Part shown: one piece after another, positions 34,769 through 44,246 of the stretch
Layout of the letters: each line of letters opens with the position of its first letter
Numbering within the stretch: the first letter of the stretch is position 1
NCBI GenBank assembly: GCA_007750655.1
Contig: CP036290.1
Location: forward strand, 2,604,001 to 2,668,000
From: Rohdeia mirabilis
Lineage (GTDB): Bacteria; Planctomycetota; UBA1135; GCA-002686595
Direction of reading: 5' to 3'
DNA: 64,000 nt
Made by a program: the position numbers and the translations under genes
Notes under the pieces: generated by a model
The model's input: only the letters and a program-made list of their open reading frames with translations
Database searches by the model: none
What the model was told of the DNA's origin: nothing

Positions 34769-34920
34769 GAGTTTCGCGGCACCGATCCGCGGCCGAACAC
34801 CGAGGGCGGACGAAGTGCGCGGCTGCGGGCCTCACGCGGCCAACGCGTCGGGAGCTCGCCGCTCCACCGAGACCTGCCCGTGCCGATCCGCGCTCCACCA
34901 AGACTGTGGGGCACCTCGAC

Positions 34921-34980
34921 CGGGCCGCGCCGCCGAGGACCGGGCCGCGCCGCCGAGGACCGGGCCGCGCCGCCGAGCCG
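34921..34980. repeat. Three 20-bp tandem repeats downstream of tRNA-Val
   Basis: Two perfect copies and one partial copy of CGGGCCGCGCCGCCGAGGAC lie 65 bases beyond the 3' end of the minus-strand tRNA gene. They are almost pure G+C and could form strong secondary structure. Confidence 0.88.
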
Positions 34981-35044
34981 TGCAACCAAGAAGTGCCGCT
35001 CACCCGCGACCGCCACCCACAACCGCGAGCCGGGCCGGGTCGGG

Positions 35045-35121
35045 TGGTGGGCCATAGTGGATTCGAACCACTGACCTCCACGATGTCAACGTGGCGCTCT
35101 AACCAACTGAGCTAATGGCCC
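35045..35121 (-). tRNA. tRNA-Val(GAC), CCA encoded
   Basis: The minus strand folds into a complete cloverleaf. The acceptor stem is GGGCCAT with ATGGCCC, the D-arm is GCTC/GAGC, the anticodon stem is CCACG/CGTGG around the loop TTGACAT (anticodon GAC), the variable loop is AGGTC, the T-stem is AGTGG/CCACT around TTCGAAT, the discriminator base is A, and the CCA end is encoded. It reads Val GUC/GUU codons, which are abundant here. A possible promoter lies 44 bases upstream. Confidence 0.96.
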
Positions 35122-35164
35122 CGAACCTCCGCGAGCCACCGAGGTGGTCATGAAGGAGGCGCGC

Positions 35165-35193
35165 AAGCTAGTGCTCCGGGACCCGCCGCTCAA
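35165..35193 (-). promoter_or_regulatory. Candidate promoter for tRNA-Val
   Basis: On the minus strand TTGAGC (35193-35188) and TAGCTT (35170-35165) are spaced by 17 bases, 43 bases before the first base of the mature tRNA. Five of six -10 and four of six -35 positions are reasonable matches; no other pair fits as well. Confidence 0.35.
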
Positions 35194-35328
35194 GGCTTTT
35201 TCGGGCGCCGGTGCTGAGTACACTCCCGCGCCCCGTTCCCGGCTCGAGGCGCTGCGCGCGACGCACGCCTCGGAGTCGATCCCACGGCCCGCCGCGGCCG
35301 ACCCAGAAACCCTCGTTCCGAGCCCACC

Positions 35329-36450
35329 GTGAAGATCGGCGTCCCCACCGAGATCAAGCCCCAGGAGAACCGCGTCGCCCTCACCCCGGCCGGTGCCGAC
35401 GATCTGACCCGCAAGGGCCACGACGTTCTGGTCCAAGCCGGCGCGGGCATCGGCAGCGGGTACGCCGACGACCTCTACGAGGTGGCCGGCGCGACGATCC
35501 TGCCCGACGCCGACGCGGTCTTCGCCGCGGCCGACATGATCGTGAAGGTCAAGGAGCCCCTGGCCGAGGAGTGGCCGCGCCTGCGCGAAGGTCAGATCCT
35601 GTTCACGTACCTGCACCTGGCGGCGGCACGCGAGCTGACCGAAGCCCTGTGCGCGACCGGCGCCCACTGCTTCGCCTACGAGACCCTCGAGGTCGGACGC
35701 CAACTGCCGCTCCTCACGCCGATGAGCGAAGTGGCCGGGCGCATGTCGATCCAGGCCGGCGCGACCTTCCTGCAGCGCCCCAACGGTGGACTCGGCGTCC
35801 TCCTCGGCGGCGTTCCCGGCGTGAAGCGCGGACGCGTGACCGTCCTCGGCGGCGGCGTGGTCGGCATCAACGCGGCCCGCATGGCCTGCGGCCTCGGCGC
35901 CGACGTCACGATCATGGACGTCTCGCTCGAGCGCATGCGCTACCTGGACGAGGTGATGCCGCGCAACTGCCGCACGCTCTACTCCTCGCCCTTCGCGATC
36001 CGCGAGCAACTGCCCGAGACCGATCTTCTGATCGGTGCCGTGCTGATCCCGGGTGCCGCGGCGCCCAAGCTGGTGACGCGCGAGGATCTGGATCTCATGC
36101 GCGACGGTTCCGTCATCGTCGACGTGGCCGTCGACCAGGGCGGTTGCGTCGAGACCTGCCGCCCGACGACCCACGCGAACCCCGTGTTCACCGAGAGCGG
36201 CGTCATCCACTACTGCGTGGCCAACATGCCCGGCGCGGTGCCGCACACGTCGACCGCGGCGCTCACCAACGCCACGCTGCGCTGGATCGGTGAACTCGCC
36301 CGCCTGGGCGTCGAGGGCTCGGTGGAAGCCGCCAACCCGCTCGCCGGCGCCGCGAACGTGATCGGCGGACAGGTCACCTGCGGCGCCGTGGCCGAGGCCT
36401 TCGAAATGCCCTTCCTCGCTCCGGACGAAGCGCTCGCCCGGACGAAGTAG
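35329..36450 (+). CDS. ald: Alanine dehydrogenase
   Basis: This 373-aa enzyme catalyses the NAD-dependent interconversion of L-alanine and pyruvate plus ammonia. It opens [20 protein letters not shown], has the substrate-site segment [20 protein letters not shown] and [20 protein letters not shown], and the NAD-binding motif [20 protein letters not shown]. The conserved end region includes [20 protein letters not shown] and [18 protein letters not shown]. Length matches the family exactly. The start is GTG at 35329. The gene is divergent from tRNA-Val and sits five bases before uppP, possibly in one transcript. No frameshift or missing motif. Confidence 0.96.
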   Translation: MKIGVPTEIKPQENRVALTPAGADDLTRKGHDVLVQAGAGIGSGYADDLYEVAGATILPDADAVFAAADMIVKVKEPLAEEWPRLREGQILFTYLHLAAARELTEALCATGAHCFAYETLEVGRQLPLLTPMSEVAGRMSIQAGATFLQRPNGGLGVLLGGVPGVKRGRVTVLGGGVVGINAARMACGLGADVTIMDVSLERMRYLDEVMPRNCRTLYSSPFAIREQLPETDLLIGAVLIPGAAAPKLVTREDLDLMRDGSVIVDVAVDQGGCVETCRPTTHANPVFTESGVIHYCVANMPGAVPHTSTAALTNATLRWIGELARLGVEGSVEAANPLAGAANVIGGQVTCGAVAEAFEMPFLAPDEALARTK

Positions 36451-36455
36451 GGCGG

Positions 36456-37361
36456 ATGTCCCGCGTGGCCGAGATGCTCCTCGAGCCGTCCGTTCTCGAT
36501 GCGATCGCCCAGGCGGACGGATCGGGAGCGTCGGCCTGGTTCGGGGTGGGGCTCCTCGCCGCCGTGCAGGGGTTGACGGAGTTCCTCCCGGTCAGTTCCT
36601 CGGGGCACCTCTCGTTGGTCAGCGCGTTGCTCGAGCGCTCGGGCAACGCGGTCCCCGAAGCGGGTCTCGCGCTGAACGTCGTGCTGCACGTGGGCACGCT
36701 CGTCGCCGTCGCCGCCATCTACGGCCGCGACCTCGTCGGGCTGTTGCTCGACGCGCTGAAGGGGCGGCCGCGCCTGTTGGCGTTGGTCCTGCTCGGGAGC
36801 CTGCCGGCGGGTGTGGTCGGCATCGGTGCGAAGAGTGCCCTCGAAGAGGTCAGCACGGATCCGACCGTCTCGGCGGTGTGCCTGCTCGTGACCGCGGTGC
36901 TGCTGCTTTTGGGTGAGCGCAGCCGCCGCCGAATCGCAACCAGTGCGGCAACGGCGCCGCCCGGCACCAGCGGCCGGACCGTCGGCGCCGTCGACGCGCT
37001 CCTGATCGGGTGCGCACAGGCGCTGGCCATCCTTCCGGGCATCTCCCGTTCGGGTGCGACCATCGCGACCGGGCTCCTGCGCGGACTCGACGCGCGCGAG
37101 TCGGCGCGCTTCTCGTTCCTGCTGGGCTTCGTCGCCATCGCGGGCGCGGCCGTGCTCGAGGTGCCGGACGCGCTCGGCGACGCCGACGCGAACATCGGTC
37201 GCCTCTTCTTCGGTCTCGTGCTGTCGGCGGTGGTGGGAGTCCTCGCCCTCAGACTGCTGCTCGTGGCGCTCGCCAAGGGAGCGTTCGTCTGGTTCGCGCT
37301 CTACTGTGCGAGCGTGGGAGTCGCCTGGCTCCTGTTCTTCGACGCCGGACCGAGCACATGA
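36456..37361 (+). CDS. uppP: Undecaprenyl-diphosphatase
   Basis: This 301-aa integral membrane enzyme dephosphorylates undecaprenyl diphosphate so that the lipid carrier of cell wall and polysaccharide precursors can be reused. Both active-site motifs of the BacA/UppP family are present: [20 protein letters not shown] near the N-terminus and [20 protein letters not shown] in the middle. About eight spans are seen. The N-terminus is some 20 residues longer than usual. The stop overlaps the gmd start (ATGA), an arrangement that links carrier recycling with GDP-rhamnose synthesis. Confidence 0.95.
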   Translation: MSRVAEMLLEPSVLDAIAQADGSGASAWFGVGLLAAVQGLTEFLPVSSSGHLSLVSALLERSGNAVPEAGLALNVVLHVGTLVAVAAIYGRDLVGLLLDALKGRPRLLALVLLGSLPAGVVGIGAKSALEEVSTDPTVSAVCLLVTAVLLLLGERSRRRIATSAATAPPGTSGRTVGAVDALLIGCAQALAILPGISRSGATIATGLLRGLDARESARFSFLLGFVAIAGAAVLEVPDALGDADANIGRLFFGLVLSAVVGVLALRLLLVALAKGAFVWFALYCASVGVAWLLFFDAGPST

Positions 37362-38362
37362 CCAACAGCGCCGAGAGTGCCCGCCGCAGTGCACTGATCA
37401 CCGGGATCACGGGTCAGGACGGCAGCTACCTGGCCGAACTCCTGCTCGCGAAGGGCTATCGCGTCGTGGGTCTGGTCCGTCGCTCGAGCACCGATCGCAG
37501 TGAACGGATCGCGCACCTCGTGGACCGCATCGAGCTCGTCCAGGGCGACCTGCTCGACTCGTCCTCGCTGGTCGGCGCGCTGCAGCACGCGCAGCCGGAC
37601 GAGATCTACAACCTGGCCGCCCAGTCGTTCGTCCCGACCTCGTGGTCCCAACCCGTCCTGACGGCCGAGTTCACCGCCGTCGGCGTCACGCGACTGCTCG
37701 AGGCCGTGCGCCAGGTCTGTCCGCGGGCGCGCTTCTACCAGGCCTCGAGCTCCGAGATGTTCGGCCTCGTGCGCGAGTCCCCGCAGACCGAGACGACGCC
37801 GTTCCACCCGCGCAGTCCGTACGGCGTGGCGAAGGTCTACGGCCACTACGCGACGGTGAACTACCGCGAGTCCTACGACCTGTTCGCGGTCAGCGGCATC
37901 CTGTTCAACCACGAGTCGCCGCGGCGTGGAGCCGAGTTCGTCACGCGCAAGATCTCGCTCGGCGTGGCGGCGATCGCGACCGGGCGCACCGACGAACTGC
38001 GCCTCGGCAACCTCGAGGCGCGACGCGACTGGGGCTTCGCGGGCGACTACGTGCGCGCGATGTGGAGCATGCTCCAGGCGGACCAGCCCCGCGACTACGT
38101 CATCGCCACCGGCCAGACCCATTCCGTGCGCGAGTTCTGCGAGGTCGCCTTCGCGCGCGCCGGGCTCGACTGGCGGCAGCACGTCCTACTCGACGAGGCC
38201 TTCCTCCGGCCGGCCGAGGTCGAGTTCCTGTGCGGCGATGCCAGCCGCGCCAGGCGTGAGCTCGCGTGGCGTCCCGAAGTCGACTTCGTCGGCCTCGTGC
38301 ACCGCATGGTCGACGCGGATCTCGCCGCGGCGCGGGCCGTCGGTGTCGCGCGAGGGGAGTAG
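37358..38362 (+). CDS. gmd: GDP-mannose 4,6-dehydratase
   Basis: This 334-aa extended-SDR enzyme converts GDP-mannose to GDP-4-keto-6-deoxymannose. It has the signature start [20 protein letters not shown], the RRSSTDR stretch, the acid pair in [20 protein letters not shown], the catalytic Tyr-x3-Lys in [12 protein letters not shown], and the NADP-site region [11 protein letters not shown]. It is slightly shorter than E. coli Gmd (about 370 aa) but no motif is missing. Next comes a reductase that would finish GDP-rhamnose, six bases downstream. Confidence 0.95.
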   Translation: MTNSAESARRSALITGITGQDGSYLAELLLAKGYRVVGLVRRSSTDRSERIAHLVDRIELVQGDLLDSSSLVGALQHAQPDEIYNLAAQSFVPTSWSQPVLTAEFTAVGVTRLLEAVRQVCPRARFYQASSSEMFGLVRESPQTETTPFHPRSPYGVAKVYGHYATVNYRESYDLFAVSGILFNHESPRRGAEFVTRKISLGVAAIATGRTDELRLGNLEARRDWGFAGDYVRAMWSMLQADQPRDYVIATGQTHSVREFCEVAFARAGLDWRQHVLLDEAFLRPAEVEFLCGDASRARRELAWRPEVDFVGLVHRMVDADLAAARAVGVARGE

Positions 38363-38368
38363 AGCGCG

Positions 38369-39298
38369 GTGGCGCGTTCGATCGACCTCGTCACCGGCGC
38401 CGGTGGGTTCGCCGGCCGCGCGCTGGTCGCCCACCTCGTCGCGCAGGGGCGTCGGGTCGTGGCCTGGCGGCGTGAAGCTGTCGGTGTCGCGCTCGCCGGC
38501 GTCGAGCGCACGGTCGACTTCGACCTGACCGACTCCGACCGCGTGCGCGCCGAGTGGGGCGCGTGTGGAGCGCAGCGCGTGTTCCACCTGGCGGCCGTCG
38601 CCGAGCCCCGCGCCGCTCGCGCCGATCCCGAGCGCACGCGCGCCGTCAACGTCGACGCCACCCGGGTGCTGCTCGAAGCGGTGGGGCATGCGGCGCGCGT
38701 CCTGTACGTCAGTAGCGCCGCGGTGTACGCCCCCAAGGCGGGTCGACTCGACGAGGACGATCCCACCGGTCCCGTCGACGTCTACGGCGCCAGCAAGCTC
38801 GAGGCCGAAGCCAGCGTGCTCGCGGCGGCGGCCACCGGATGCGACGTGCGCACCGTCCGGCCGTTCAACCACAGTGGCCCAGGCCAGTCCACGGCCTACG
38901 CGCTCCCGGCGTTCGCCGCGCGCCTGGGCGAAGTCGCCCGCGGCGAGCGCGAACGGATCGAGGTCGGTGCACTCGACGCCGTGCGCGACTACCTGCACGT
39001 GGACGACGTGGTGCGCGCCTACGACCACGTTCTCGATCGGACCGATCCCGGTTCGATCACGAACGTCTGCAGCGGCACCGGCACGACCATGCGCGCGTTG
39101 TTCGAGGACCTCGCGCGGCGCATCTGCGGCCCGCGCGCGGACGCCGTCGTTCAGCGCGCGCTGGCGGACGCGGAACTCGACTCGCCGACCGCGTCGTCGT
39201 CGGTCGGGAACCCGTACAGGCTCGCGACCCTCGACTTCGTCCCGCTCCTCGGGCTGGACGAACTCCTGGGCGGGCTGGCGGCGGCCGTTCCGCGATAG
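38369..39298 (+). CDS. GDP-4-keto-6-deoxymannose reductase-like epimerase (Rmd-like)
   Basis: This 309-aa extended SDR starts at GTG 38369. It opens SIDLVTGAGGFAGRALVAHL, has VLYVSSAAVYAPKAGRLDED with the Ser, VDVYGASKLEAEASVLAAA with Tyr-x3-Lys and RTVRPFNHSGPGQST, all typical of GDP-6-deoxy-D-lyxo-4-hexulose reductases. Together with Gmd it would give GDP-D-rhamnose. The last 148 bases overlap, on the opposite strand, the reading frame of the amidase lipoprotein gene; the epimerase side of the overlap looks genuine up to LDELLGGLAAAVPR. Confidence 0.82.
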   Translation: MARSIDLVTGAGGFAGRALVAHLVAQGRRVVAWRREAVGVALAGVERTVDFDLTDSDRVRAEWGACGAQRVFHLAAVAEPRAARADPERTRAVNVDATRVLLEAVGHAARVLYVSSAAVYAPKAGRLDEDDPTGPVDVYGASKLEAEASVLAAAATGCDVRTVRPFNHSGPGQSTAYALPAFAARLGEVARGERERIEVGALDAVRDYLHVDDVVRAYDHVLDRTDPGSITNVCSGTGTTMRALFEDLARRICGPRADAVVQRALADAELDSPTASSSVGNPYRLATLDFVPLLGLDELLGGLAAAVPR

Positions 39299-40296
39299 CG
39301 GTTCACCCAGTTCATCAGCACGTCGCCCGGGCAGGCCGTGTTCTTGAACTCGCGGTGGCCGTACACGCTGCCGCGACCGATGCCGTAGCGGGTGCGGAAC
39401 GAGTCCAGCGTGGCGGACAACGTGTTCAGCGCCGCCTGCGACGGAGCCACGCTCTCGAAGTTGCCGAACAGGCTGATGCCGATGTTGTCGACGTTGTTGT
39501 TGACCGTTCCGCTGCGACCGGCGTGGGCGCCGATCCAGGTCAGACTGCGCCCTTCCCACAGGCGACCGTCCATGTCGATCAGGAACTCGTAGCCGATGTC
39601 GGCCCAGTTGTTGGTCGTCATGTGGGCCCGTTGCACGCGGCGCAGGTAGGCGGCGTTGGCGGCCTCGCCCGCGCCCGGCGGCGGTGCCGGAACGCCCTCC
39701 ATGTTCGTGTGGTGAACGGTCAGACGCCGCCACGCACCCGAGGCGCGCGCCATGTCGGACTCGTCCGCCCGCTCGGCGCGCCAGACGCTGCGCGGAATGG
39801 CTCCGCTCGGGACGTTGGCGGGAAGCGGTCGAGCGGTCGCCACCGAATCCAGGCGCTCGGCTCGCAACAGTCCCGCGTCGGCGCGGCGGCGCTGGCTGTC
39901 GTTCGCGGCGGAGGAGCGCTGCACGCGACGGAACCCGTCGAGTGCGGAGTCCACGCGCGCCGCCACGTGAGCGTTCGGATTGCGTGCGCGATCCTCGAGG
40001 GCGAAGTCGAGGCGACCTTCGGCCAGAAGGAGTTCGGCTTCGAGCCGCTGGGTGGGATCGGCCCGCACCCCGGCGGTGTCGAGCCAGCGCTCGATCGCAT
40101 CGAGGCGCGACCACGACGGCTCCATGTTCACCCAGTCGGGCTGGCCGAGGGGCGCTGGAGGCCCGCCGATGCACGCGGTCAGGGTGCCCACGAGGAACAG
40201 CCCCAGGACCTGGGTCAGAAAGGTGCTCGCGCGCCGGGAGCCGACCCGGAACACAGGCGAGAAGCGGGCGCGGTACGGCTTAGGATGGTGTTTCAT
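39151..40296 (-). CDS. Lipoprotein N-acetylmuramoyl-L-alanine amidase (AmiD-like, Amidase_2)
   Basis: This 381-aa predicted outer-membrane lipoprotein has a signal with lipobox LTAC (FLVGTLTACIGGPPAP). Residues about 40-145 form a helical region. The peptidoglycan amidase domain follows with zinc ligands in LTVHHTNMEG and VYGHREFKNTACPGD and the IGYEFLIDMDGRLWEGR and GISLFGNFE strands. The domain ends near NWVNRYR. The frame then runs on for about 50 codons of Arg/Ser-rich sequence that is antisense to the 3' end of the epimerase gene. That tail looks accidental, so the original stop may have been lost. Confidence 0.85.
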   Translation of the reverse strand: MKHHPKPYRARFSPVFRVGSRRASTFLTQVLGLFLVGTLTACIGGPPAPLGQPDWVNMEPSWSRLDAIERWLDTAGVRADPTQRLEAELLLAEGRLDFALEDRARNPNAHVAARVDSALDGFRRVQRSSAANDSQRRRADAGLLRAERLDSVATARPLPANVPSGAIPRSVWRAERADESDMARASGAWRRLTVHHTNMEGVPAPPPGAGEAANAAYLRRVQRAHMTTNNWADIGYEFLIDMDGRLWEGRSLTWIGAHAGRSGTVNNNVDNIGISLFGNFESVAPSQAALNTLSATLDSFRTRYGIGRGSVYGHREFKNTACPGDVLMNWVNRYRGTAAASPPRSSSSPRSGTKSRVASLYGFPTDDDAVGESSSASASAR

Positions 40297-40422
40297 GGCC
40301 CCGGACGCGGGCCCGGAGCAGCTGGGCCCGGGCGAGTAGCTGGTCGGTGTGCACCCCCTCGTGCGTCCGATCCACCCGTGGGGATACAGGATCGCGGTCG
40401 GCCTTAGCAAACCTCGTCGAAC

Positions 40423-43400
40423 ATGCTGTGGATCAGTCGGGAACGGTCGGAGCACGACGTCGGGTGTGGAGCGGGCGGTCGGCGGGGTACGGGCAGCCGT
40501 GCGGCCCTCGGTAGCGTCCTCGGCGGACTGCTCCTCTCGAGCGCGGCGGTCGGCGCCACCGCGGTGGCCTCGACCGTCCCGAGCGGCTCGCCGACGTCGA
40601 CCGAGCGGGGCCTGGAGGCACGGCAGGACGACTTCGACGACCTCGAAGCCCTGCTCGCGGAGGAGCGCGCCGCCGCCGACGACCTGCGCCGGCGGGGGCG
40701 CTGGAGCGAGGCCGAGACGGCGCTCCGGGTCCTGATCGACGACGCGCGCGAGGAGGGCGAGGACGATTGGCGCAGCCGCGCGGTCCTGGCCCGGCTCGAC
40801 CTGGACCGCGGGGAGCAGGAGGCGGCGCTCGCCGGCGCGCTCGCGGTGCTCGAGGGGGCGCCTGACGATCTCGCTCGGAAGGCCGGCGGTCCCGACCCGG
40901 AACTCACGCGGGCCGCGACGGTGCGACTCGAAGCGCTCTTCGAACTGGGGCGTACGGACGAGCTGGCGACGGAGCTCGCGCGCATCACCGAGCTCGGCTT
41001 CGAACCCGGCCGCTCGGCGCAGGTCGACCGCGCGGCCGGCGCGCTCATGATCGAAGCCGGCGAACGCGCGGCGGGTGAAGCGCGGCTGGCGTCCGCGGTG
41101 CGCGCGGCGTCGAGCGCGGGGACCGGCTGGCTCGACCTCGTCGCGGGTGGACGGGCGGCGCGCGCGTCGGGCGAACTCTCCACGGCCGCCGATCTGTTCG
41201 TACGCGCGTCGCGCGACGCCGGGCGCGAACCGCAGATCCTGACCGAACTGGCGGACCTGTACCTCGAGGCCGACGGCGAAGTGGCTTCCGAGGCCGCCGC
41301 CGCGCGCAACCCGGGACCGCTCCTGCGCGAGGCCCGGCAGCGCAATCCGAACAGCGAACGCACGCTGCTGTCGCTGATCGAGCTCTACCGCTTGAACTGG
41401 CGCCGTTCGCTGCTCGAGTCGGACGACCTCGTCCGGGAACTGCTCGACGTGCGTCCGCGGTCGATCGACGGGCTGCTCGCGGCGGCCCAGGGCGAACTGT
41501 TGCTCGGCAACCTGGCCGAGGCGCGCGAACACGTGGCGCGCGCGGCCGAGCTCGCGCCCGAGCGCCGCGCCGTGCGCGCGTTCCAGGCCAGCCTCGCCGC
41601 GGTCGGTGGCGATCCCGCGGCCGCACGTCCGCTGCTCGACGAACTCGCCGCGCAGGACCCGAGCGACTCGGGACCGGAACGGCAGGTCGGGACGCACCTC
41701 GTGGACCTGTACCGCTTCACGGAGGGTCGCAGTCTGTTGGAAGCGGCCGTGGAGCGCGATCCCGACGACTACCGTGCTTGGACCGCCCTCGGGCGCGCGC
41801 GCGCGAACACCGGCGACGTCGAGGGCGGGCGCGCCGCGCTCGAGCGGGCCGAAAGCACCGCCGCGCTGCGCCAGGATGCGGTGCGTTCGAACCTGAGCCG
41901 CGTGCTCGCCATCGTCGACGAGCAGTTCGTCGAGTACACCGACGGCGAGCTCACGTTCGCCTGGCGTGAGCGGGGCGCGGACGTGCTCGAGCTGTACCTG
42001 GTCCCGTTCTACGCCGCCGCCCGCGTGGAGCTGTCCGAACGCTACGGCTACTCGACCGGGCCGGTGCGGATCGAGGTCTTCGACCGCCACGCGGACTTCT
42101 CGGTGCGCTCGACCGGTTTCGAGGGCTTCCCGGCACTCGGCGTGTGCTTCGGCCCCGTGGTGACCGCGGTCTCGCCGCTGTCGAGCCTCAAGGGTCAGTT
42201 CTCCTGGGCGCGCACGGGGTACCACGAGTTCACGCACGTCGTGCACCTCGGCCTGTCGCACAACAAGTGTCCGCGCTGGGTGACCGAAGGCCTCGCCACG
42301 TGGGAGGAGGTGCGCAAGAACCCCAGCTGGACGCGCAACATGCGCCAGGACCTCGTCGACGCGCGGGCGAACGGCACGATCTTCCCGGTGCGCGAGCTCA
42401 ACGCCGCCTTCCGCGGGCCGCGGGTCATCTTCGGCTACTACCAGGGCGGGCTCCTGTGCGACATGTTGATCGCGCGCTACGGCTTCGGTTCGATGCTCGA
42501 GCTGCTCGCGCGCTTCGACGAGGGGGCCGATCTCGACACCGCCCTCGTGGGGGTGTTCGAGCGCACGCCGGAGCAACTCGACGTGGAGTTCGCGGAGTAC
42601 GTGGACGAACACCTCGCCGAGGTTCGACTGGAACCCACCTGGGACATCGCGCGCCTCGCCAGTCGTTGGCTGACGCTGCCGCGCACGGCGCCGACCGAAG
42701 CACGCGAGCGCGAGGTCTGGGAGCAGCGCTGGCTCGATCTCGGCTTCGCCGCTTGGCAAGCGGACCGCCGCGCGGACGCGGAGGAGGCCCTGCGCGTGAT
42801 CGGAGCGCTCGCGGACCAGGGCTCCGTACCGCCGCGCGCACTGTTCCTGCGCTCGCAGCTGGCGCTCGGCGACGGCGACATGAAGCGCGGAACAGCCTTG
42901 CTCGAACGCTTCGTCGAAGCGGGCGGTGAGGACTTCCGCGCGCGCCTGGCCCTGGCGGAGCTGTCGCGGGCGGCGGGCAAGCTCGAGGACACGGAGCGGC
43001 ACCTGCTGGCCGCCGAGGCCGCGTTCCCCGGACATCCGGACGCGGCGCTCGCGGCCGAGTTGGCGCTCGGTCGCCTGCTGGAGGAACTCGGTCGACTCGA
43101 CGACGCGATGGCGGCCCGCGCGCGCTGGACGCGCTACAACGCCGACGACCTGCCGGTGCGCATGGACCTGGCCCGCTGGCACGCGAGCAAGGATCGCCAC
43201 GCGGAGGCCGCGCGCCTGTACGAAGAGGCGAACGACATCGATCCGTTCCTGCGCATCCTGCACCTCGAGTGGGGGCGCAGTCTCGAACGGACCGGGCGCT
43301 ACGCCGAAGCCCTGCGCGAGGTCGAGGCCTGGGAGCGCGTCCTGCGGTTCGAACGCTCGAACCCGCCGGCCGCAGGCGCACCCGCCGGCGTCGAGCTCGA

Positions 43401-43554
43401 GAAGTTCGAAGAGGCCGAGGTCGAGGTGCTGCGCGCCCGCGCGCTGTTCGGACTCGGACGCGAGGTCGAAGCACGCGAGGCCACGGCGCGCGCCGTCGAA
43501 CTCGCGCCCGACGCCCTGCGCGTGCGACGCCTCGTCGAGGAGTTCGGCGCATGA
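40423..43554 (+). CDS. TPR-repeat protein with embedded peptidase MA-like metalloprotease domain
   Basis: This 1043-aa protein has a hydrophobic segment near residues 25-50 (ALGSVLGGLLLSSAAVGATA) that suggests export. A long series of TPR-like helices flanks a gluzincin domain on both sides. The domain has the zinc motif HEFTH at 601-605 (TGYHEFTHVVHLGLSHNKCP) and WVTEGLATWEE supplying the third Glu ligand, then VIFGYYQGGLLCDMLIARYG. This is the peptidase MA-like pattern. It may assemble on or process envelope proteins. The stop overlaps the tmk start (ATGA), an odd operon pairing. Confidence 0.82.
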   Translation: MLWISRERSEHDVGCGAGGRRGTGSRAALGSVLGGLLLSSAAVGATAVASTVPSGSPTSTERGLEARQDDFDDLEALLAEERAAADDLRRRGRWSEAETALRVLIDDAREEGEDDWRSRAVLARLDLDRGEQEAALAGALAVLEGAPDDLARKAGGPDPELTRAATVRLEALFELGRTDELATELARITELGFEPGRSAQVDRAAGALMIEAGERAAGEARLASAVRAASSAGTGWLDLVAGGRAARASGELSTAADLFVRASRDAGREPQILTELADLYLEADGEVASEAAAARNPGPLLREARQRNPNSERTLLSLIELYRLNWRRSLLESDDLVRELLDVRPRSIDGLLAAAQGELLLGNLAEAREHVARAAELAPERRAVRAFQASLAAVGGDPAAARPLLDELAAQDPSDSGPERQVGTHLVDLYRFTEGRSLLEAAVERDPDDYRAWTALGRARANTGDVEGGRAALERAESTAALRQDAVRSNLSRVLAIVDEQFVEYTDGELTFAWRERGADVLELYLVPFYAAARVELSERYGYSTGPVRIEVFDRHADFSVRSTGFEGFPALGVCFGPVVTAVSPLSSLKGQFSWARTGYHEFTHVVHLGLSHNKCPRWVTEGLATWEEVRKNPSWTRNMRQDLVDARANGTIFPVRELNAAFRGPRVIFGYYQGGLLCDMLIARYGFGSMLELLARFDEGADLDTALVGVFERTPEQLDVEFAEYVDEHLAEVRLEPTWDIARLASRWLTLPRTAPTEAREREVWEQRWLDLGFAAWQADRRADAEEALRVIGALADQGSVPPRALFLRSQLALGDGDMKRGTALLERFVEAGGEDFRARLALAELSRAAGKLEDTERHLLAAEAAFPGHPDAALAAELALGRLLEELGRLDDAMAARARWTRYNADDLPVRMDLARWHASKDRHAEAARLYEEANDIDPFLRILHLEWGRSLERTGRYAEALREVEAWERVLRFERSNPPAAGAPAGVELEKFEEAEVEVLRARALFGLGREVEAREATARAVELAPDALRVRRLVEEFGA

Positions 43555-44243
43555 GCACGGACGCAACTTCGACGGTGCCCGAGACGGGGCGCGGGCTCTT
43601 CGTGGTCCTCGACGGCGTCGACGGCTGCGGCAAGTCGACCCAGGCCGAGCGTCTGGCGCGCGTTCTCGAGGAGGAGGGCCCGGGCGGCTGTGTGCACGTG
43701 CGCGAACCGGGGACCACGGCGCTCGGCGAAGCGTTGCGAGCGCTGCTGCTGGACGGCCGCGAGGACCTCGACGCGGGGACCGAGGCGCTCCTGTTCGCCG
43801 CTGCACGACGGCACCTGCTCGTGTCCGAGATCGAGCCGGCCCTGGCCGCGGGGAAGGACGTGGTGTGCGAGCGCTTCCACGCCTCGACCTACGCCTACCA
43901 GGGCGTGGCCGGAGGACTCGGCGCGGCGACCGTCCTCGACCTTCTGGGCACGTTCGCCGACCGACCGGCGCCGGACCTCGAACTCGTGCTCGACCTCGAC
44001 CCGGCCTCCGCCGGCGAGCGCCGCGGCGCCGACAGCGACAGGATCGAGGCCAAGGGGCTCGACTTCCAACGGCGCGTCGCCGCCGCCTATCGCGAGTACA
44101 CGGCGGAACCCGGCCGCACACGCGCCCACAGCATCGACGCCCGCGGCAGCGAGGACGAGGTCCACGCGCGCGTGCTCGCCGCCGTGCACGCCGTGCGGGG
44201 CGGCGCACGCAGCGGTACGGCCAGCCGGAACAGCGAGGACTGA
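43551..44243 (+). CDS. tmk: Thymidylate kinase
   Basis: This 230-aa enzyme phosphorylates dTMP to dTDP. The Walker A motif is LDGVDGCGKSTQAERLARVL, the substrate motif is VREPGTTALGEALRALLLDG, the DRY-type segment is VVCERFHASTYAYQGVAGGL (Glu-Arg in place of Asp-Arg), and the lid region precedes FQRRVAAAYREY. ATG at 43551 overlaps the stop of the TPR peptidase gene; longer in-frame extension was rejected. It is followed three bases later by the delta-prime subunit gene, the usual tmk-holB pair. Confidence 0.93.
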   Translation: MSTDATSTVPETGRGLFVVLDGVDGCGKSTQAERLARVLEEEGPGGCVHVREPGTTALGEALRALLLDGREDLDAGTEALLFAAARRHLLVSEIEPALAAGKDVVCERFHASTYAYQGVAGGLGAATVLDLLGTFADRPAPDLELVLDLDPASAGERRGADSDRIEAKGLDFQRRVAAAYREYTAEPGRTRAHSIDARGSEDEVHARVLAAVHAVRGGARSGTASRNSED

Positions 44244-44246
44244 ACC

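Larger units (their letters stand above)
34458..35044. other. 587-base non-coding region between tRNA-Val and the HtrA gene
   Basis: No coding sequence is convincing on either strand. The region contains two separate tandem-repeat arrays (34689-34768 and 34921-34980). The promoter of the HtrA-type gene and the terminator of the tRNA gene should lie here, but neither could be placed with confidence. Confidence 0.6.

Noticed and set aside
40297-44208. Upstream extension of the amidase frame across the TPR peptidase and tmk genes
   Set aside because: The amidase has a clear lipoprotein signal starting at 40296; the extension is antisense to two solid genes.
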